From Simmondsia chinensis (lineage: Eukaryota; Streptophyta; Magnoliopsida; Caryophyllales; Simmondsiaceae): a stretch of DNA of 64,000 bases. The stretch covers positions 6,069,355-6,133,354 of the forward strand of contig JAGTTD010000005.1 in the NCBI GenBank assembly GCA_018398585.1, read 5' to 3'. The notes under the pieces were generated by a model that saw only the letters and a list, made by a program, of their open reading frames with translations, was not told the DNA's origin and did not search any database. A program made the position numbers and the translations under genes. Below, one piece after another: positions 1 to 11,400 of this stretch. Every line of letters starts with the position of its first letter. The stretch's first letter is position 1.

Positions 1-116
1 AGGTTTCATCCAAAACCAAATTGACATAGGTGGAATAACTTACTAGTCTTGTATGTTGATCTCTGTTTTTTTTTTTCTCGCAACTCTAGCTATACTCACA
101 TGTAAGATTCTCAACA
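1..116 (-). repeat. TRIM-1 LTR fragment
   Basis: The first 116 bases match the inner half of the TRIM-1 LTR found complete at 8825-9384 and end in the same TCTCAACA terminus. The rest of the copy lies off the left edge. It sits in an intron of the phytoene synthase gene; a poly-T stretch near 66-76 is a local change. Confidence 0.6.
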
Positions 117-573
117 AACACGATATATAATATTAGTATAACATGGTTTAGATGGATAAAATTTTCAGATTGTGCGATAACAAGCCTAGAACTTGCTTTT
201 CAGCCATACCCTTTGGTTTGGACATTGCATCTAAACATAAGATCTAGTTTACCTTGAAAGAACAGACTGACTACAAAGGGTAGGTGAAGGCAAGCCTGAA
301 TTAAGCTACAATCTAGTACTTTGTGTTTACATCTTCATGAATCAAACGAAGGAACAAATTTTAGTACAAATTTTATGAAATCCTAGAACTTATGATATGA
401 AATTCTCATTCATATGGCATTGTCATAACTTAAAAATTATGTGATTGACATGTCTTGACACCTATATCAAGGGCCAAGACACTTATTTCAGTACGTCATT
501 TTTCGCCTTTAGTCTCTCTCTCTCTCTCGTATGTTCTGTATTGTTACAAATTTTTCCTCACCTTCTATTGCAG

Positions 574-2417
574 CCATTCAAGGACATGATTGATGGAATG
601 AGGATGGATCTAAGGAAGTCGCGATACAAAAACTTCGATGAATTATACCTTTACTGTTACTATGTAGCTGGAACAGTCGGATTAATGAGTGTTCCTGTTA
701 TGGGTATCGCGCTTGAATCGAAGGCTACCACGGAGAGTGTCTATAATGCTGCCTTAGCATTGGGGATCGCAAATCAGCTTACTAACATACTTAGAGATGT
801 TGGAGAAGAGTATGTTCAATGTTTAATCCTTTTGACTTTATCTTATTCGTTTTGTGGTGATTGCCAATTCTATCAGCAACATCGAGAAACCAACTGTCGT
901 AAAATGTTGAGCTGTTTGATGAAGACTTGTAAATGACTTTATGCTTTAACATGCAAATGCTTGTTCCGTTTCAAACATGGATAATGGACATACCCACTAA
1001 AGGGGGAATGCTGGGATTTGGATTCGGAACCTCTAGGCTAGAGAAGCTTTAATTCCATGTCAAGATAACAATTTTCGTAAAGGCTTAAGACGTTTAGTTT
1101 GTGAGAATTTCTAGATTCCTCTCTCTGTTTTTCCAAATACTCTCTTAGAAATCTAAAAAAATTGAAAAACCTTTCAAAGAAACCAATTATCCCAAAAACT
1201 TACTTTCAGTTTAACTTGAAAGAAAAAAGGATATGTTTTCTAGCATTTAGTATAAAGGGAAGATAATAGAAAATCACGTCTTCCTAGTAAATTTGAAAAT
1301 CTAGGTCTCTTGGAACTTTTTCCCAGAAAATCTCCAGAGTTCAGAAATCTTGAAAATTTTAAAAATTTTCACGAAATGAATGCGCCTTTAAGCTACTAAA
1401 TGAAGTTCAAAAATGGTTTTATACTCTAACAAGTAGCTCGTCAACCTGAATTTCTTCTTGGGAAAATCGGAGTAAACTTTGCAATTTTCAAACATTTGAC
1501 TTATATTTATCATTATGCAGTGCAAGGAGGGGCCGCATTTATTTGCCACAAGACGAACTAGCACAAGCAGGCCTTTCAGATGAGGACATATTTGCTGGAA
1601 AAGTCACTGAGCAATGGAGGAGTTTCATGAAGAAGCAGATCAAGCGAGCGCAGATGTTCTTCGATGAGGCTGAGAAAGGCGTCACAGAGCTAAGCGCAGC
1701 TAGTCGATGGCCGGTAAGATTATTGACAATATACATGATAAGAGAAGAATGAATATGTTACATTTTAAGGATAAGATGTCATCTGAATTGAATAACGAAA
1801 GTACAAACTCCAATGCGAAAAAATAGGAAGTGAGAGAGCTTATGGGCATGATTTTCTCCAACTAAATATACTAGAGGATTGCAATCTTATAATTCTTTTT
1901 CTACCCCATTCTGCTGGTTCATTGATTTAGTGTTAGTCCTTGTTGACTAAGAGGTCGTGATGTTCGAATCTCAACAGTTCCCGCTCTTAGTATCAATATA
2001 ATTGAAGCACAATGTAGGAAGTGGTTCTATGCATTATCAGCGCGTCAAACTCAATAGGCATTCATGTGAGGAGACACGTTAGAATATAAAACCATTCTTA
2101 CACCTTTGTCAATCAGCTTAAACTTTCGGAATATCCGATTACAAAGTCACATGGAAGCATAGACATGCATTGATTACAAAGAGAGAAGATCTAAATTTTT
2201 TTTTTTTCAAGGAACTGAGTACATTTTGATGGTGCAGGTGTGGGCATCTTTGCTGCTGTACCGTCAAATACTAGACGAGATCGAAGCAAACGACTACAAC
2301 AACTTCACAAAGAGAGCGTACGTGAGCAAAGCCAAGAAGCTACTCGCGTTGCCAGTCGCCTATGCAAGGTCCATGGTTCGTCCATCAAGAACAGGATCTA
2401 GTCTCGCAAAGGTGTAG
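574..2417 (+). CDS. PSY: Phytoene synthase, last three exons (partial at 5' side)
   Basis: Phytoene synthase condenses two geranylgeranyl diphosphates to phytoene, the first committed carotenoid step, in plastids. Exons read 574-809, 1521-1713 and 2238-2417 (stop TAG 2415-2417), giving 202 residues, about half of the usual ~400. All borders are AG/GT; the first visible exon follows TTGCAG at 573. Visible family features are [11 protein letters not shown], the conserved [17 protein letters not shown] block, and the second Asp-rich motif ILRDVGED, whose last Asp codon is split GA|T by the 809/1521 junction. Then come [34 protein letters not shown] and the [19 protein letters not shown] tail. 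Upstream exons with the transit peptide and first DXXXD are outside the window. One odd residue: GIALESK where plant enzymes have GIAPESK. No frame break is seen. Paralogue identity (PSY1/2/3) cannot be told. Confidence 0.95.
1915..2150 (+). repeat. Dispersed repeat with tRNA-like B-box, in PSY intron
   Basis: This stretch carries GTTCGAATCTC near 1972, close to a tRNA B box, and later GTTAGAATATAAAACC and CAGCTTAAACTTT. Similar blocks recur at about 17535-17580 and 19000-19188. It may be an old tRNA-derived SINE or part of a larger retroelement; ends are not defined. Confidence 0.35.
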
Positions 2418-3373
2418 CATGATGTGATATATGTGCATTGTAGAGCTAGCCATGGAAAATGTATATACTGACTATATGCACACATTCATAGCGCAACCGA
2501 TATATTCTTTTAGAATTGATTCTTGAAAATCGAGCCTTTTTTATGACATGTTACCTTATATAGGTATCAAAGGGTATTGGGCTTAACCCCACCTAAGAAA
2601 CTGACTTCTTAGAGACAGGATGTTCATATAAGCTGGATATGTCAGCACTTTCAGACAACGTGAGATTTCAATGGTAGGAGCAAAAGAGAGAGAGGGAGAC
2701 GGGAAGGAAGGGGCGAGTGTGGAACTCACTATCTAATCCTTGCTTTCTGTCGCGTTTCTTGTACAGTCCCGTGTTGTAATAGCACAGAAACCTTGCCCAA
2801 AGGAGAGAGAATCTTTGCTTCTCTTCACTAAATGAAAACTATTTCTAGTGCCACTTTAGAGTTACATAGAACATAGTTTTCAAGAATCATGTAATCTTCA
2901 ATGGGTTTGCCTTTGAAACTGATCATAGATAATGTACAGATGAAGATCAGATGAAAGAGGGTCAGTGTTATAATACATAGATCATTTGATGTCAGTTCGA
3001 CACTTAGATACTTCAAATTCGACTATTTGATATACTTTCAATGCATATTTGAATGTTCACTGAATACAATTACTTTAACTTTTCATTTTGTCTAAAAGTA
3101 CTCGTATTGACAAAGCCACAAAGGTGCTTGATTGCTGATGCAACGCTCATACACTTTAAATTAGCCTAAAAAATATAGAAAAATATTTAGAAACTCTCAT
3201 ACTCGAGTCTGGGTAACACAAGCATTTTAAATCCAGTCTTGTTGGGGTGTAAAACTAATTCTAGAGTTTTATCTAATAACTTCACTTTCAGGATAGTTGC
3301 TCTTTTAACATGATATCAAAATCTATGCAATCGAGGCTCCTTTTGTTATAACAAAAAATAATTTCTTTGCATA
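2418..3373. other. PSY 3' flank, no gene seen
   Basis: This holds the 3' UTR and flank of the phytoene synthase gene. There is a GA-rich patch near 2685-2720. No coding region or clear repeat is recognisable, and the short ORFs have no family features. Confidence 0.6.
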
Positions 3374-3385
3374 ACTTTATAGCAA

Positions 3386-3920
3386 CAACAACAACAACAA
3401 CAGTCCCAGTGCCACAGGAGCTCCCGCACGAAGCATGGTCTGGGGGGGTGGATGTACGCAGCCTTCCCCCTTCCGGGTGGAAGAGAGGCTGTTTCCAAGG
3501 ACCCCCATCCTGAAGATCGAGTCGTCATGAGAAAATGGTATCCTGGAAATCATGGAAGCCACAAAGCATCATCTTAGGACACCGCGTTAAACTAGCAGTA
3601 TAAAATATACCCCACAGAAGACAACTACAAGGCACATAGTAAAGCAAATAGTATATAGCCAATAATAGACGAATAATCGGAAAACAACTAAATAATAGAT
3701 AAGTGCACTACCTGGGGTTATGACTGCCTAGAAATCTTAAACTACCAGTCACTTGCCGCACTACTCTACGCTACCACATCCGCTACCCCTATGCTAGCCC
3801 TCCATCGTGCTTTATTTAAGGCCATCTCCTCCCTTAGGTTTACGTGGGTTAGGTTGTGTCGGATTGTCTCCAGCCAACTCTTCTTTGGCCTGCCCCTCCC
3901 TCTTCTAAGGCCATCGCCAC
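3386..3920 (-). mobile_element. 5'-truncated RTE LINE, 3' end
   Basis: On the minus strand it starts inside the RTE ORF C-terminus (matching the block at 45416-45550 of the full copy, with RPKKSWLETIR-like reading) and runs through the 3' UTR to the GGTTGGGGGTCC-type tail and a (TTG)n terminus, seen on + as repeated CAA at 3384-3401. The insertion is flanked by the perfect 12-bp target duplication ACTTTATAGCAA at 3374-3385 and 3921-3932. Confidence 0.85.
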
Positions 3921-3934
3921 ACTTTATAGCAATA

Positions 3935-4160
3935 ATCAGAAATATGAAAAATGTTTTCTTTCATTGAAGAAAATTGACTTCTCAACCATAGGGGAAACCA
4001 TTTTCTTTAGCTGTAAAGACAAATTTTGAGAAAAAAATATTTTTAGTTGAAAATATTTAGTGAAGAAAAATATTTTCATATATTTCTTTGAACCAGATGA
4101 TGAAATCCAGTGACACTTTAATATTCTTGTTTGCTGCTCAATTAGAAGGAAACATTTCAA
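3935..4160. repeat. AT-rich MITE remnant
   Basis: The AAATGTTTTCTTTCATTGAAG...GAAAATTGACTTC style resembles parts of the Tourist-like elements at 24402-24986 and 12692-13160. Its terminal repeats are not found, so it is at best a fragment. Confidence 0.35.
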
Positions 4161-4179
4161 GTCGTATTCTACTATTTAC

Positions 4180-4180
4180 T

Positions 4181-4224
<44 letters not shown>
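4180..4224. repeat. (AT)n microsatellite
   Basis: About 21 AT units run directly into the poly-T end of the adjacent LINE fragment. Confidence 0.9.
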
Positions 4225-4240
<16 letters not shown>

Positions 4241-4523
4241 GATAATTGATCCATCGTGGGATTTTATTAAAAAAAAAGAAAGGTACAATTTACACTTCGG
4301 TCAAGAGATTCAAAGCAACAAACGATCTCGACACACAAAAACAAAAAAAACACCCAAACATCCCAAACCAAAACACCCAAAAACACCAACAACAAACCAC
4401 CCAAACACCCAAACACCCAAAAACACCAACAAAACACCAACAAAACGCCAGAAAAACATCCCAATACACCCAAAAACACGAATGCGCAAACAATCTCAAG
4501 ACTAAGAAGGAAAAAAATCATCA
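4225..4523 (-). mobile_element. LINE 3' end fragment
   Basis: A poly-T run on + (poly-A tail on -) is followed by GATAATTGATCCATCGTGGG, then an A/C-rich stretch (G/T-rich 3' UTR on the minus strand). The same 3' end closes the 1.5-kb element at 31524-33027. The A/C-rich ORFs here are composition artefacts. No target duplication was identified, perhaps because the insertion abuts the (AT)n tract and a MITE. Confidence 0.7.
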
Positions 4524-4531
4524 AAGTCTAG

Positions 4532-5246
4532 GGGCTTGTTTGGCTTAGCTTATTTTGAAAAAAAAAAGTACTTTTTTCAAGAAAAAATACTTTTCTGAGA
4601 TTTGGAAGGTGTTTAAGAAACATCAAAAAATTCTTTTTATTAAAAATAGAAGCTATTTTTCTGCTTTTAAATAAAACGGAAATTTGGTACTTCTGATTCT
4701 AAGCAGAAGCAGAAGCCGAAATTAGACAATTAAGAAAATTTTGTTCGGGCATCTTTAAGTTTGTTAATATATTTAAAAATTAATTTATATATTTAAAAAA
4801 TAATTTATATATTTTAAAAATGTTTTGATACTTAATAATATATTTACTAAATTTAGAAAATTTTTTAAATATTTAAAAAATATATTAAATTTTTTAGAAA
4901 TATTGAAAATATTTTAAAAATATTAAAATTAGTTTAAGTATTTAAAAGACATTTTATATATTTAAAATATTTAAATAATAAAAAGAATATATTTAGCTAT
5001 TTATAAATATATTAAATATTTGAAATGGTTAAAATGCTTTTGTTAATGTCCTTTCTATTAGTTTTATAAAAAAAAAACTACTTTTTTAAACATTAATCAA
5101 ACACTCATAATATTATAATAAGCGCTTCTTTACCATGTTGGCCAAACACAAACTACTTATTTGAAACAAAACTTTTTACAAAAGTGCTTTTACAAAAAGT
5201 ACTTCTAAAAAAAGTTATTTTTTTACAGCAATGCCAAACAGGCCCT
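4532..5246. mobile_element. hAT-like non-autonomous element (MITE)
   Basis: Terminal inverted repeats GGGCTTGTTTGGC (4532-4544) and GCCAAACAGGCCC (5233-5245) differ at one base. The flanks AAGTCTAG and AGGTCTAG (7 of 8 equal) fit an 8-bp hAT target duplication. The interior is very AT-rich with many ATATTTAAAAAT blocks and has no coding capacity. Confidence 0.65.
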
Positions 5247-5254
5247 AGGTCTAG

Positions 5255-5610
5255 ACGTGGGACAATGAGGGGCTCAAAGAATCACTCTTGAAGGGGATAA
5301 TGAGGTTGTCATTAAGGCTCTCAAGGGGTTGTACTCTATTTTGCGGATATTGCGACCATTGTGGAAGATGGGACCATTAGTTCTTCTAGATTGCTTTCAA
5401 CCATGTCTTTATAGAGGCAAATAGGTCAGCTAATTGGTTAGCTAACGCCAGTAACAAGAGTGCGCGTGTTTCTATTTGAGATCATGTTCCCTACTGTGCT
5501 CTTCTCTCCATTTCATGAGATGAGGCCTAGGGATTCTCTCTCTTGAAAGTGCGTCCATAAGGCGTAAGGCTCTGTCCTTATCTCTATTTTTAAAAAAAGG
5601 GTTCGGTTAG
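5255..5610 (+). pseudogene. LINE ORF2 RNase H tail and 3' UTR remnant
   Basis: Broken frames read TLEGDNEVVIKALKG and FIEANRSANWLANA, typical of the RNase H-like domain at the C-terminus of plant L1 ORF2, followed by an A-rich end. Frameshifts and stops show it is dead. It lies immediately after the MITE at 4532-5246. Confidence 0.6.
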
Positions 5611-5825
5611 AAAAAAATATATTGTCAAAAGTATATTCCATCTCATGTTTCCAAAGTTGGTGATTGTTTAACTGTACCTAGTTGATAAATTTTTAAATCT
5701 CAATATATTTGATTTTTAAATCTTAATGTATTTTACATAATATATATATATATATATTTCTGGTAATGAAGACCAAATTTCAAGGTAAGCTTTTTTTATT
5801 TATTATTCTAAAATTTCAAGGTGAG

Positions 5826-6563
5826 TTTTTTTTTTGAACACGAAATTGCTTGAGGGCTAGGCATTCATTACTAACCGATCAGAGTTAACAAGGGAAACAA
5901 CAGATGGTGGACAAACTTGCCACCGATCATGGGAACATCTACGACCTAAATGGAAAGAAGCAATAAAGTGAGCGACCCGATTACATGATCGTGGTGCCCA
6001 TCGAAACGGAAGATGACTAAAAGAACTAGAGGAAGATAATAACCTAATATTAGCAATAACTGCACTACATTCCGACGCAGGGCAAGCATCATGAGAAATA
6101 AATCAATGGCTTGTTTACAATCGGATTAACAATAATCTTCTTCCAACCACGTGATTCAGCAAGAGAAACGGCAGCACGGATAGCGAAGACTTCGGCAATG
6201 AGGGGGGATTTAGCAAGGAAAGAGCTGCACCATCCTCCTACAAGAAGACTATGGTTGTCCCGAGCAACGATGGCAGTAGCCGAGTAGGAGGAGGAAGAGA
6301 AGGTAGTGTGTGAGTTGACCTTGATCCAGCCGGTTGGAGGGGGGGGGCCAAACAGCAGCAATCCGAGGGGGGATTGACATTGAGGAGCATTCGGCGAAGC
6401 AGAAACCTGCCCAACAAAATCCTATGCAGCAGAATCGGCTTTGATGGCGGTGGACAAGGGGGAGGGAGACACGTGCCTGAAAACGAAATCACATCTACTC
6501 TTCCAGATTTCCCAACACAAAAGCATAATCCTGAAAATATCATGATGTGAGAATCTCGGGTTT
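5826..6563 (-). mobile_element. L1 LINE 3' fragment with RNase H domain
   Basis: A poly-T start on + marks the tail. The minus strand near 6100-6361 reads PPPTGWIKVNSH, then TAIVARDNHSLLVGGW and AEVFAIRAAVSLAESRGW, the N-terminal part of the RNase H-like domain of plant LINEs; frames are broken afterwards. Flanks AAATTTCAAGGTGAG (5811-5825) and AAATTTCAAGGTAAG (6564-6578) are a 15-bp target duplication with one mismatch. Confidence 0.8.
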
Positions 6564-6579
6564 AAATTTCAAGGTAAGT

Positions 6580-7145
6580 AGGCCTTTAGGTATTGTGTTC
6601 AAAAAAGAGGGAAATTATTATTGAGGTATCGTCAAGTTTAAATATTTATTACCTAGATACCTTGATATTTTAATATATATAATGAGAAGCTTCGAGATTT
6701 GAATATTTTATAACTTAGGTACCCAATATCGAAATTTGATGAATTTTTATAAAAATCTATCCAATTTTATACAAAACTGCTGATATAGTATATGATTACA
6801 ATAATATATATATATACAATGCGAGTTTTTTTTTGTAGAAATTCAGTAAATTACCATAAAAGATTCACCAACTGTTGATGTAAATGACCTAAATATTGTC
6901 AAAATCATGTGTTAGCATTTTTTAGCAAAAGATCACCAAATTCTAATAAAGATACTAATATATTGTTATAATTATGTTATATTTTAACAATTTTCAACAA
7001 AATCAATCAACTTTTGATAAAATGATACCTGATTGATAAAATTTAATAATTCAAGGTACTTAAATGGTAAAATATTTAAATCTCAATATACCTTATTGAA
7101 TATATTAAAAACATCATAGTAGCTATTTAGATGATCAAACTTCAG
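6580..7145. repeat. AT-rich foldback-type repeat
   Basis: Both ends carry related inverted blocks around 'taggtacc / ggtactta' and 'tttaaatctcaatat'. The same style recurs at 5640-5760, 24600-24740 and 30060-30900. It is probably an old MITE family, but exact ends are not resolved. Confidence 0.4.
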
Positions 7146-7189
7146 ATATACAAGCGATAATTTTCATCAAAAAAAAAAAAATTCGAAGG

Positions 7190-8234
7190 CATAGTTAGTA
7201 AAATACGCTTCTAATTAGCGTACCAAACACGTATTCGTATTTTTACATTTACGAATGATTGCCAAAAATACGGTAGACTACGCGGATTTTTTATGTTAGT
7301 CATATAATACGCGTTTTATATCACGTATTTATATTTTTCCTGAATAAAAAGCAAAAGATCAATTGAAATTGATCATACTTGAACTTAAATTAAGTATCCA
7401 TATTATATATTTTGCAAAATTTGTCACTCCAGCTTGGAAATTATTGACTTATACATTAATTTTTACTATGTAATATAGTTCTTATTGCAGCTACCATCAA
7501 ATAAAAATCAAAATTCACAACATTATGCTCATTTCTACTGTATAATTATTTGAAAAGAAGTTATTTTAGATACTACTGTAATCATATATAAATTTCTTAT
7601 AAGCAAGGTTGTTAGAATTAGGATTTCACTTAGGATTGTTAGGGGCTTGCAGAATCGAAATTGTAAGATCGAATAGAAAATTGCATGATTCTACTAAATG
7701 TATAGTATGAATATTTTCTTAAAATTAGTTGTATGATTCATAAAAGTTTTATATAAGAGGGTATGTAGTATAAGAAATATAATCGAATATAATAATAATA
7801 CATTATCATATAACATAGATACATTACTATATGTTTAAATAATCAGAGAGCTTTCAAGATATATGTTGCTAATCAAACTTTAAGGCTACAATTTGAAATT
7901 AAGGTTGAGTTTCGTACTTCAAGATAAGAAATTATTGAATTTTTTACTTTTCAACATTTTATTTGCATGTATTGGTGGGATTTGATTATGATCCTATCCG
8001 TTAGTTACATTTGAAATCAATGGATTGTAAGATTCCACAAAACTAAGATTCTACTTACGATTCGAATTGATTGGCGATTGTGAGATTGTAGAATCATAAG
8101 ATTCTAAGATCCGGATCGAAAATTTAATAACCATGCTTATAAGTCAATGAACTTTTGACTAATTTTTATATATAGAGTTGAATAATACACGAACGTATTG
8201 AATTCCGTTTAATTCACGTATTTTAGTAACTATG
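7190..8234. mobile_element. Non-autonomous DNA transposon, 18-bp TIRs
   Basis: CATAGTTAGTAAAATACG at 7190-7207 and its complement at 8217-8234 differ at one position. The ~1.0-kb body is AT-rich and non-coding, and about half is accounted for by a nested insertion at 7604-8135. No target duplication is evident, so the superfamily is unknown. Confidence 0.6.
7604..8135. mobile_element. Nested hAT-like MITE
   Basis: The ends CAAGGTTGTTA and TAATAACCATG form an imperfect terminal inverted repeat. Perfect 8-bp flanks CTTATAAG at 7596-7603 and 8136-8143 are the hAT target-duplication length. The interior has internal inverted GATTCTA/TAGAATC-type motifs and no coding. Confidence 0.75.
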
Positions 8235-8342
8235 ATTCAAAGTGGGTAAAAATAAACTTGCAGAAAGAGAAAAATGGCCGTTATTTCCGCTTAACGGCGT
8301 ACGCTCGTCCGCGCCAATCCCGTGAAGAGAGAAGAAGCAACT

Positions 8343-8466
8343 ATGGAAGAGAAGCAATGAAAAATCTCTCAGCGGTTATTTCTCATCTATTTTCTCAGAA
8401 ATAATCGAAAGCAATTCATTTTGTTCTATGTTTTTGGCGAATCGCTTGAGTGATCGTTGGAGATGA
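8343..8466 (+). promoter_or_regulatory. Three upstream ORFs before ALIS start
   Basis: uORF1 at 8343-8360 (5 codons), uORF2 at 8357-8404 (15 codons) and uORF3 at 8428-8466 (12 codons) precede the main ATG. uORF1 and uORF2 overlap by ATGA, and uORF3 ends on the TGA of the main ATGA, so its stop overlaps the ALIS start codon. If the transcript begins upstream of 8343 this could lower or couple translation; the start site is not visible. Confidence 0.6.
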
Positions 8467-11400
8467 ATTCGAAGAGCAATCATGGAGAATCCTTCAAAAA
8501 GACCTCCAAGAAGCCGAAATGTAAATCGTTATTTCATCGCATCTTTGAGTTCAGATTTTTTTTTTCCTGTTGTTTTTGAATTTTGATCATGCTTTATTCG
8601 GATTTGATTGTTGTTGCGATTTTCCTGATCATTATGTTTTCTTAGGTTTTTATATATATATATATTTATTCAAGAAAATTTTTATGATCAATCGCAGAAC
8701 TCTATACGATTATTTATCCTGTAAATAGTCTTTGAATTCAGATTTTTCCTGTTGTTTTTGAATTTTGATCATGCTCTATTCGGATTGGATTGCTGTTGCG
8801 ATTTTCCTGATCATTATGTTTTTGTTAAATTTCACCGGGCCTTTTTAGGCCCTACCCACAAAGTTGGAACACATGAGATCCATATATAAGTCCAAGTGGG
8901 TTTTCATCCTAAAACCAATTGGCTATAGGTGGAGTAACCCATTAGGCTTATAAAGTGATATCTTATTTATCTCAACTCCAATGTGGGATTCCACAAGATT
9001 CACATGTGAAGTCCTCAACAACACTCCCCTTTACATGTGAGTCTATAACAAACGTGCCCTTGCCTTCTCCGATCTTACTAGATCATACCGGAGAGGCCTT
9101 CGGTGCACCAAATACAAATGCACCCCTCTTCATGAGGACATGGTGTGATACACAAGATATCGGAATCATCAACCTGCTTTGATATCATGTTAAATTTCAC
9201 CAGGACTTTTTAGGCCCGACCCACGAAGTTGGAACACATGAGATCCATATATAAGTCCAAGTGGGGTTCCATCTTAAAACCAATAGGCTATAGGTGGAGT
9301 AACCTATTAGGCTTATAAAGTAATCTCTTCTTTATCTCAACTCCAATGTGGGATTCCACAAGACTCATATGTGGAGTCCTCAACAGTTTTCTTAGGTTTA
9401 TATGAATTCACTGTTTTTATGATCTGTTATAGAACTTTATACGATTAATTTATCCTGTAAACAGTTACTACAATGCATTTTTCGTTTCTGATTTTTCCTG
9501 TTGTTTTTGAACTTTGATCATGCCTTTACTCGGATTTGATTGTTGCTGCGATTTTCCTGATCATTATGATTTCTTAGATTTATAAATATATATTTAGGAA
9601 AGTTTTTATGATCAATCCTAGAACTTTATACTATTAGTGTATCATGTAACTAGTCATTGCATCGCATCTTTGGATTCAGATTTTTCCTGTTAGTTTTTGA
9701 ATTTTGATCATGCTTTATTCGGATTTGATTGTTGTGATTTTCCTGATCATTATGTTTCCTTAGTTATATATATATATGTATTCAGGAAAGTTTTTAAGAA
9801 TAATCGCAGAACTTTATACAATTAATTTATCCTGTAGGCATAATTTGTTTCCCTGGTGAGAGGGTTTAGATTGGCATATATCCTGCCTGTAGGATTAAAA
9901 TCTCTGAGCATTGTAGAGGCTGTGATACATAGGACATATAAATTATAGGGTAGATTACATATTAGTACGATGAGGTTTAGTGTATTAATTAGCCCACAAA
10001 CTTTATAAAATAAATTTTTAGTCCAAAAGTTATATGTATTTAATAAAATAATTAAAATGACAGCATGAAAGGGGTGTGAAACTTCTTGTTATTTGTTTTC
10101 AAACCCACCAACCCTTTGCTATTACCCTCGTTCCACACACAAACCATAATATTGTGACACTGCTAATGAATAATAGTTGGATCATAAGTCTATTTTACAC
10201 TCTCATATATTTTTTTGGGTTATTTTATTAAATATATGTACCTGTTTAACTAATAAATTATTTCATAAGATTAGAAACTAAAACATTAATGCACCAAACC
10301 TTAGAGTACTAATATATAATTTAGTCTTAAAATATAAGTAACTAAATGCTTACTTTAAGATATATGATTGTTGATGTGCTAATGTTCACCAACTATTAAG
10401 CTTGACATGCCCTTTCTTCTCACACACAAAGGAATCAATAGGGAGGAGAAAAACAGAGAGAAGGAGAGAGAGAATTCTCTGTAACTTCCCTCTAAGATTT
10501 GGATTGAGAATCAATTACCGAATTTGTGGGGAGTGGGTGCTCTCTTATATAGACAAATTACATAGGCCTAACAATCACAGATATATATTACAATAGATTC
10601 AACATATTATACATGATTACCTCTAGGCCTAGTTTATATTAAATTTAATCTGGCTTTCAATTGTTATATTTTTAGGCTAATCCAATCAATTTAAATCTTA
10701 ATTCGAACACTTCCGATGTTTTGGAAATGTGATCAGCATGTGATAGTTTGGCAATGCACCTAGTTTAGTTTGATCCGAAGGAAATCATGGGAGACAAAGC
10801 AATTGACAGGGAAAGAATTATGTGATACATGCCTTGATAAATTGGCGAACTTTGGAGAATGAATTTGGAGAAGCAAATTTCTAAGCATGTACAGAAACAA
10901 TAAAGAGACCCAGGAGAGGATTGGATGGAAAGGGAGGTGGAAAATTAAGAAAGAAGAGTCAAAGATATGTTCTCTGATCATCTAATAAGGAAACGGGAGA
11001 GATAATTGTCCCATTTCAGGGCTTGCACATTAAACATTGTATTTCTAGGCTTGTATAAGCATTAAATTGCTGTTTACTCCTTATACATGTGATACGCTTG
11101 TTTTTGTATTCAAACTGAATCTTCTATGGATAAAGAAACTGAATGGTGGAAACAAAATTCTGTTTTACTTGTAGGGCTGTCAAATGGAGTACTTGTACAT
11201 TCTCCAATGTCTTTTGATTGGTAAACATCAGATTATCCAGTATGTGTTGACGCCATATTTTGTTTCTCTTCATGCTTTAATATCAGTCCATCAAAGGCAA
11301 AAGTGGGATATGCTTTAATCTCTTGCAGACAGCAGATTGTCCACTGAAGTATTTATCGCCCTGTGGGAGACTACATCCTAGTCAAAAACAAAAGTTGATC

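Noticed and set aside
574..2417. PSY as a truncated pseudogene
   Set aside because: The missing 5' half is off the window edge; exon borders and reading frame are intact.
4239..4548. ORFs coding Lys/Thr/Pro-rich or Cys/Phe/Val-rich peptides
   Set aside because: They come from the A/C-rich (G/T-rich on the other strand) 3' UTR of a LINE; the same appears at 31555-31878.
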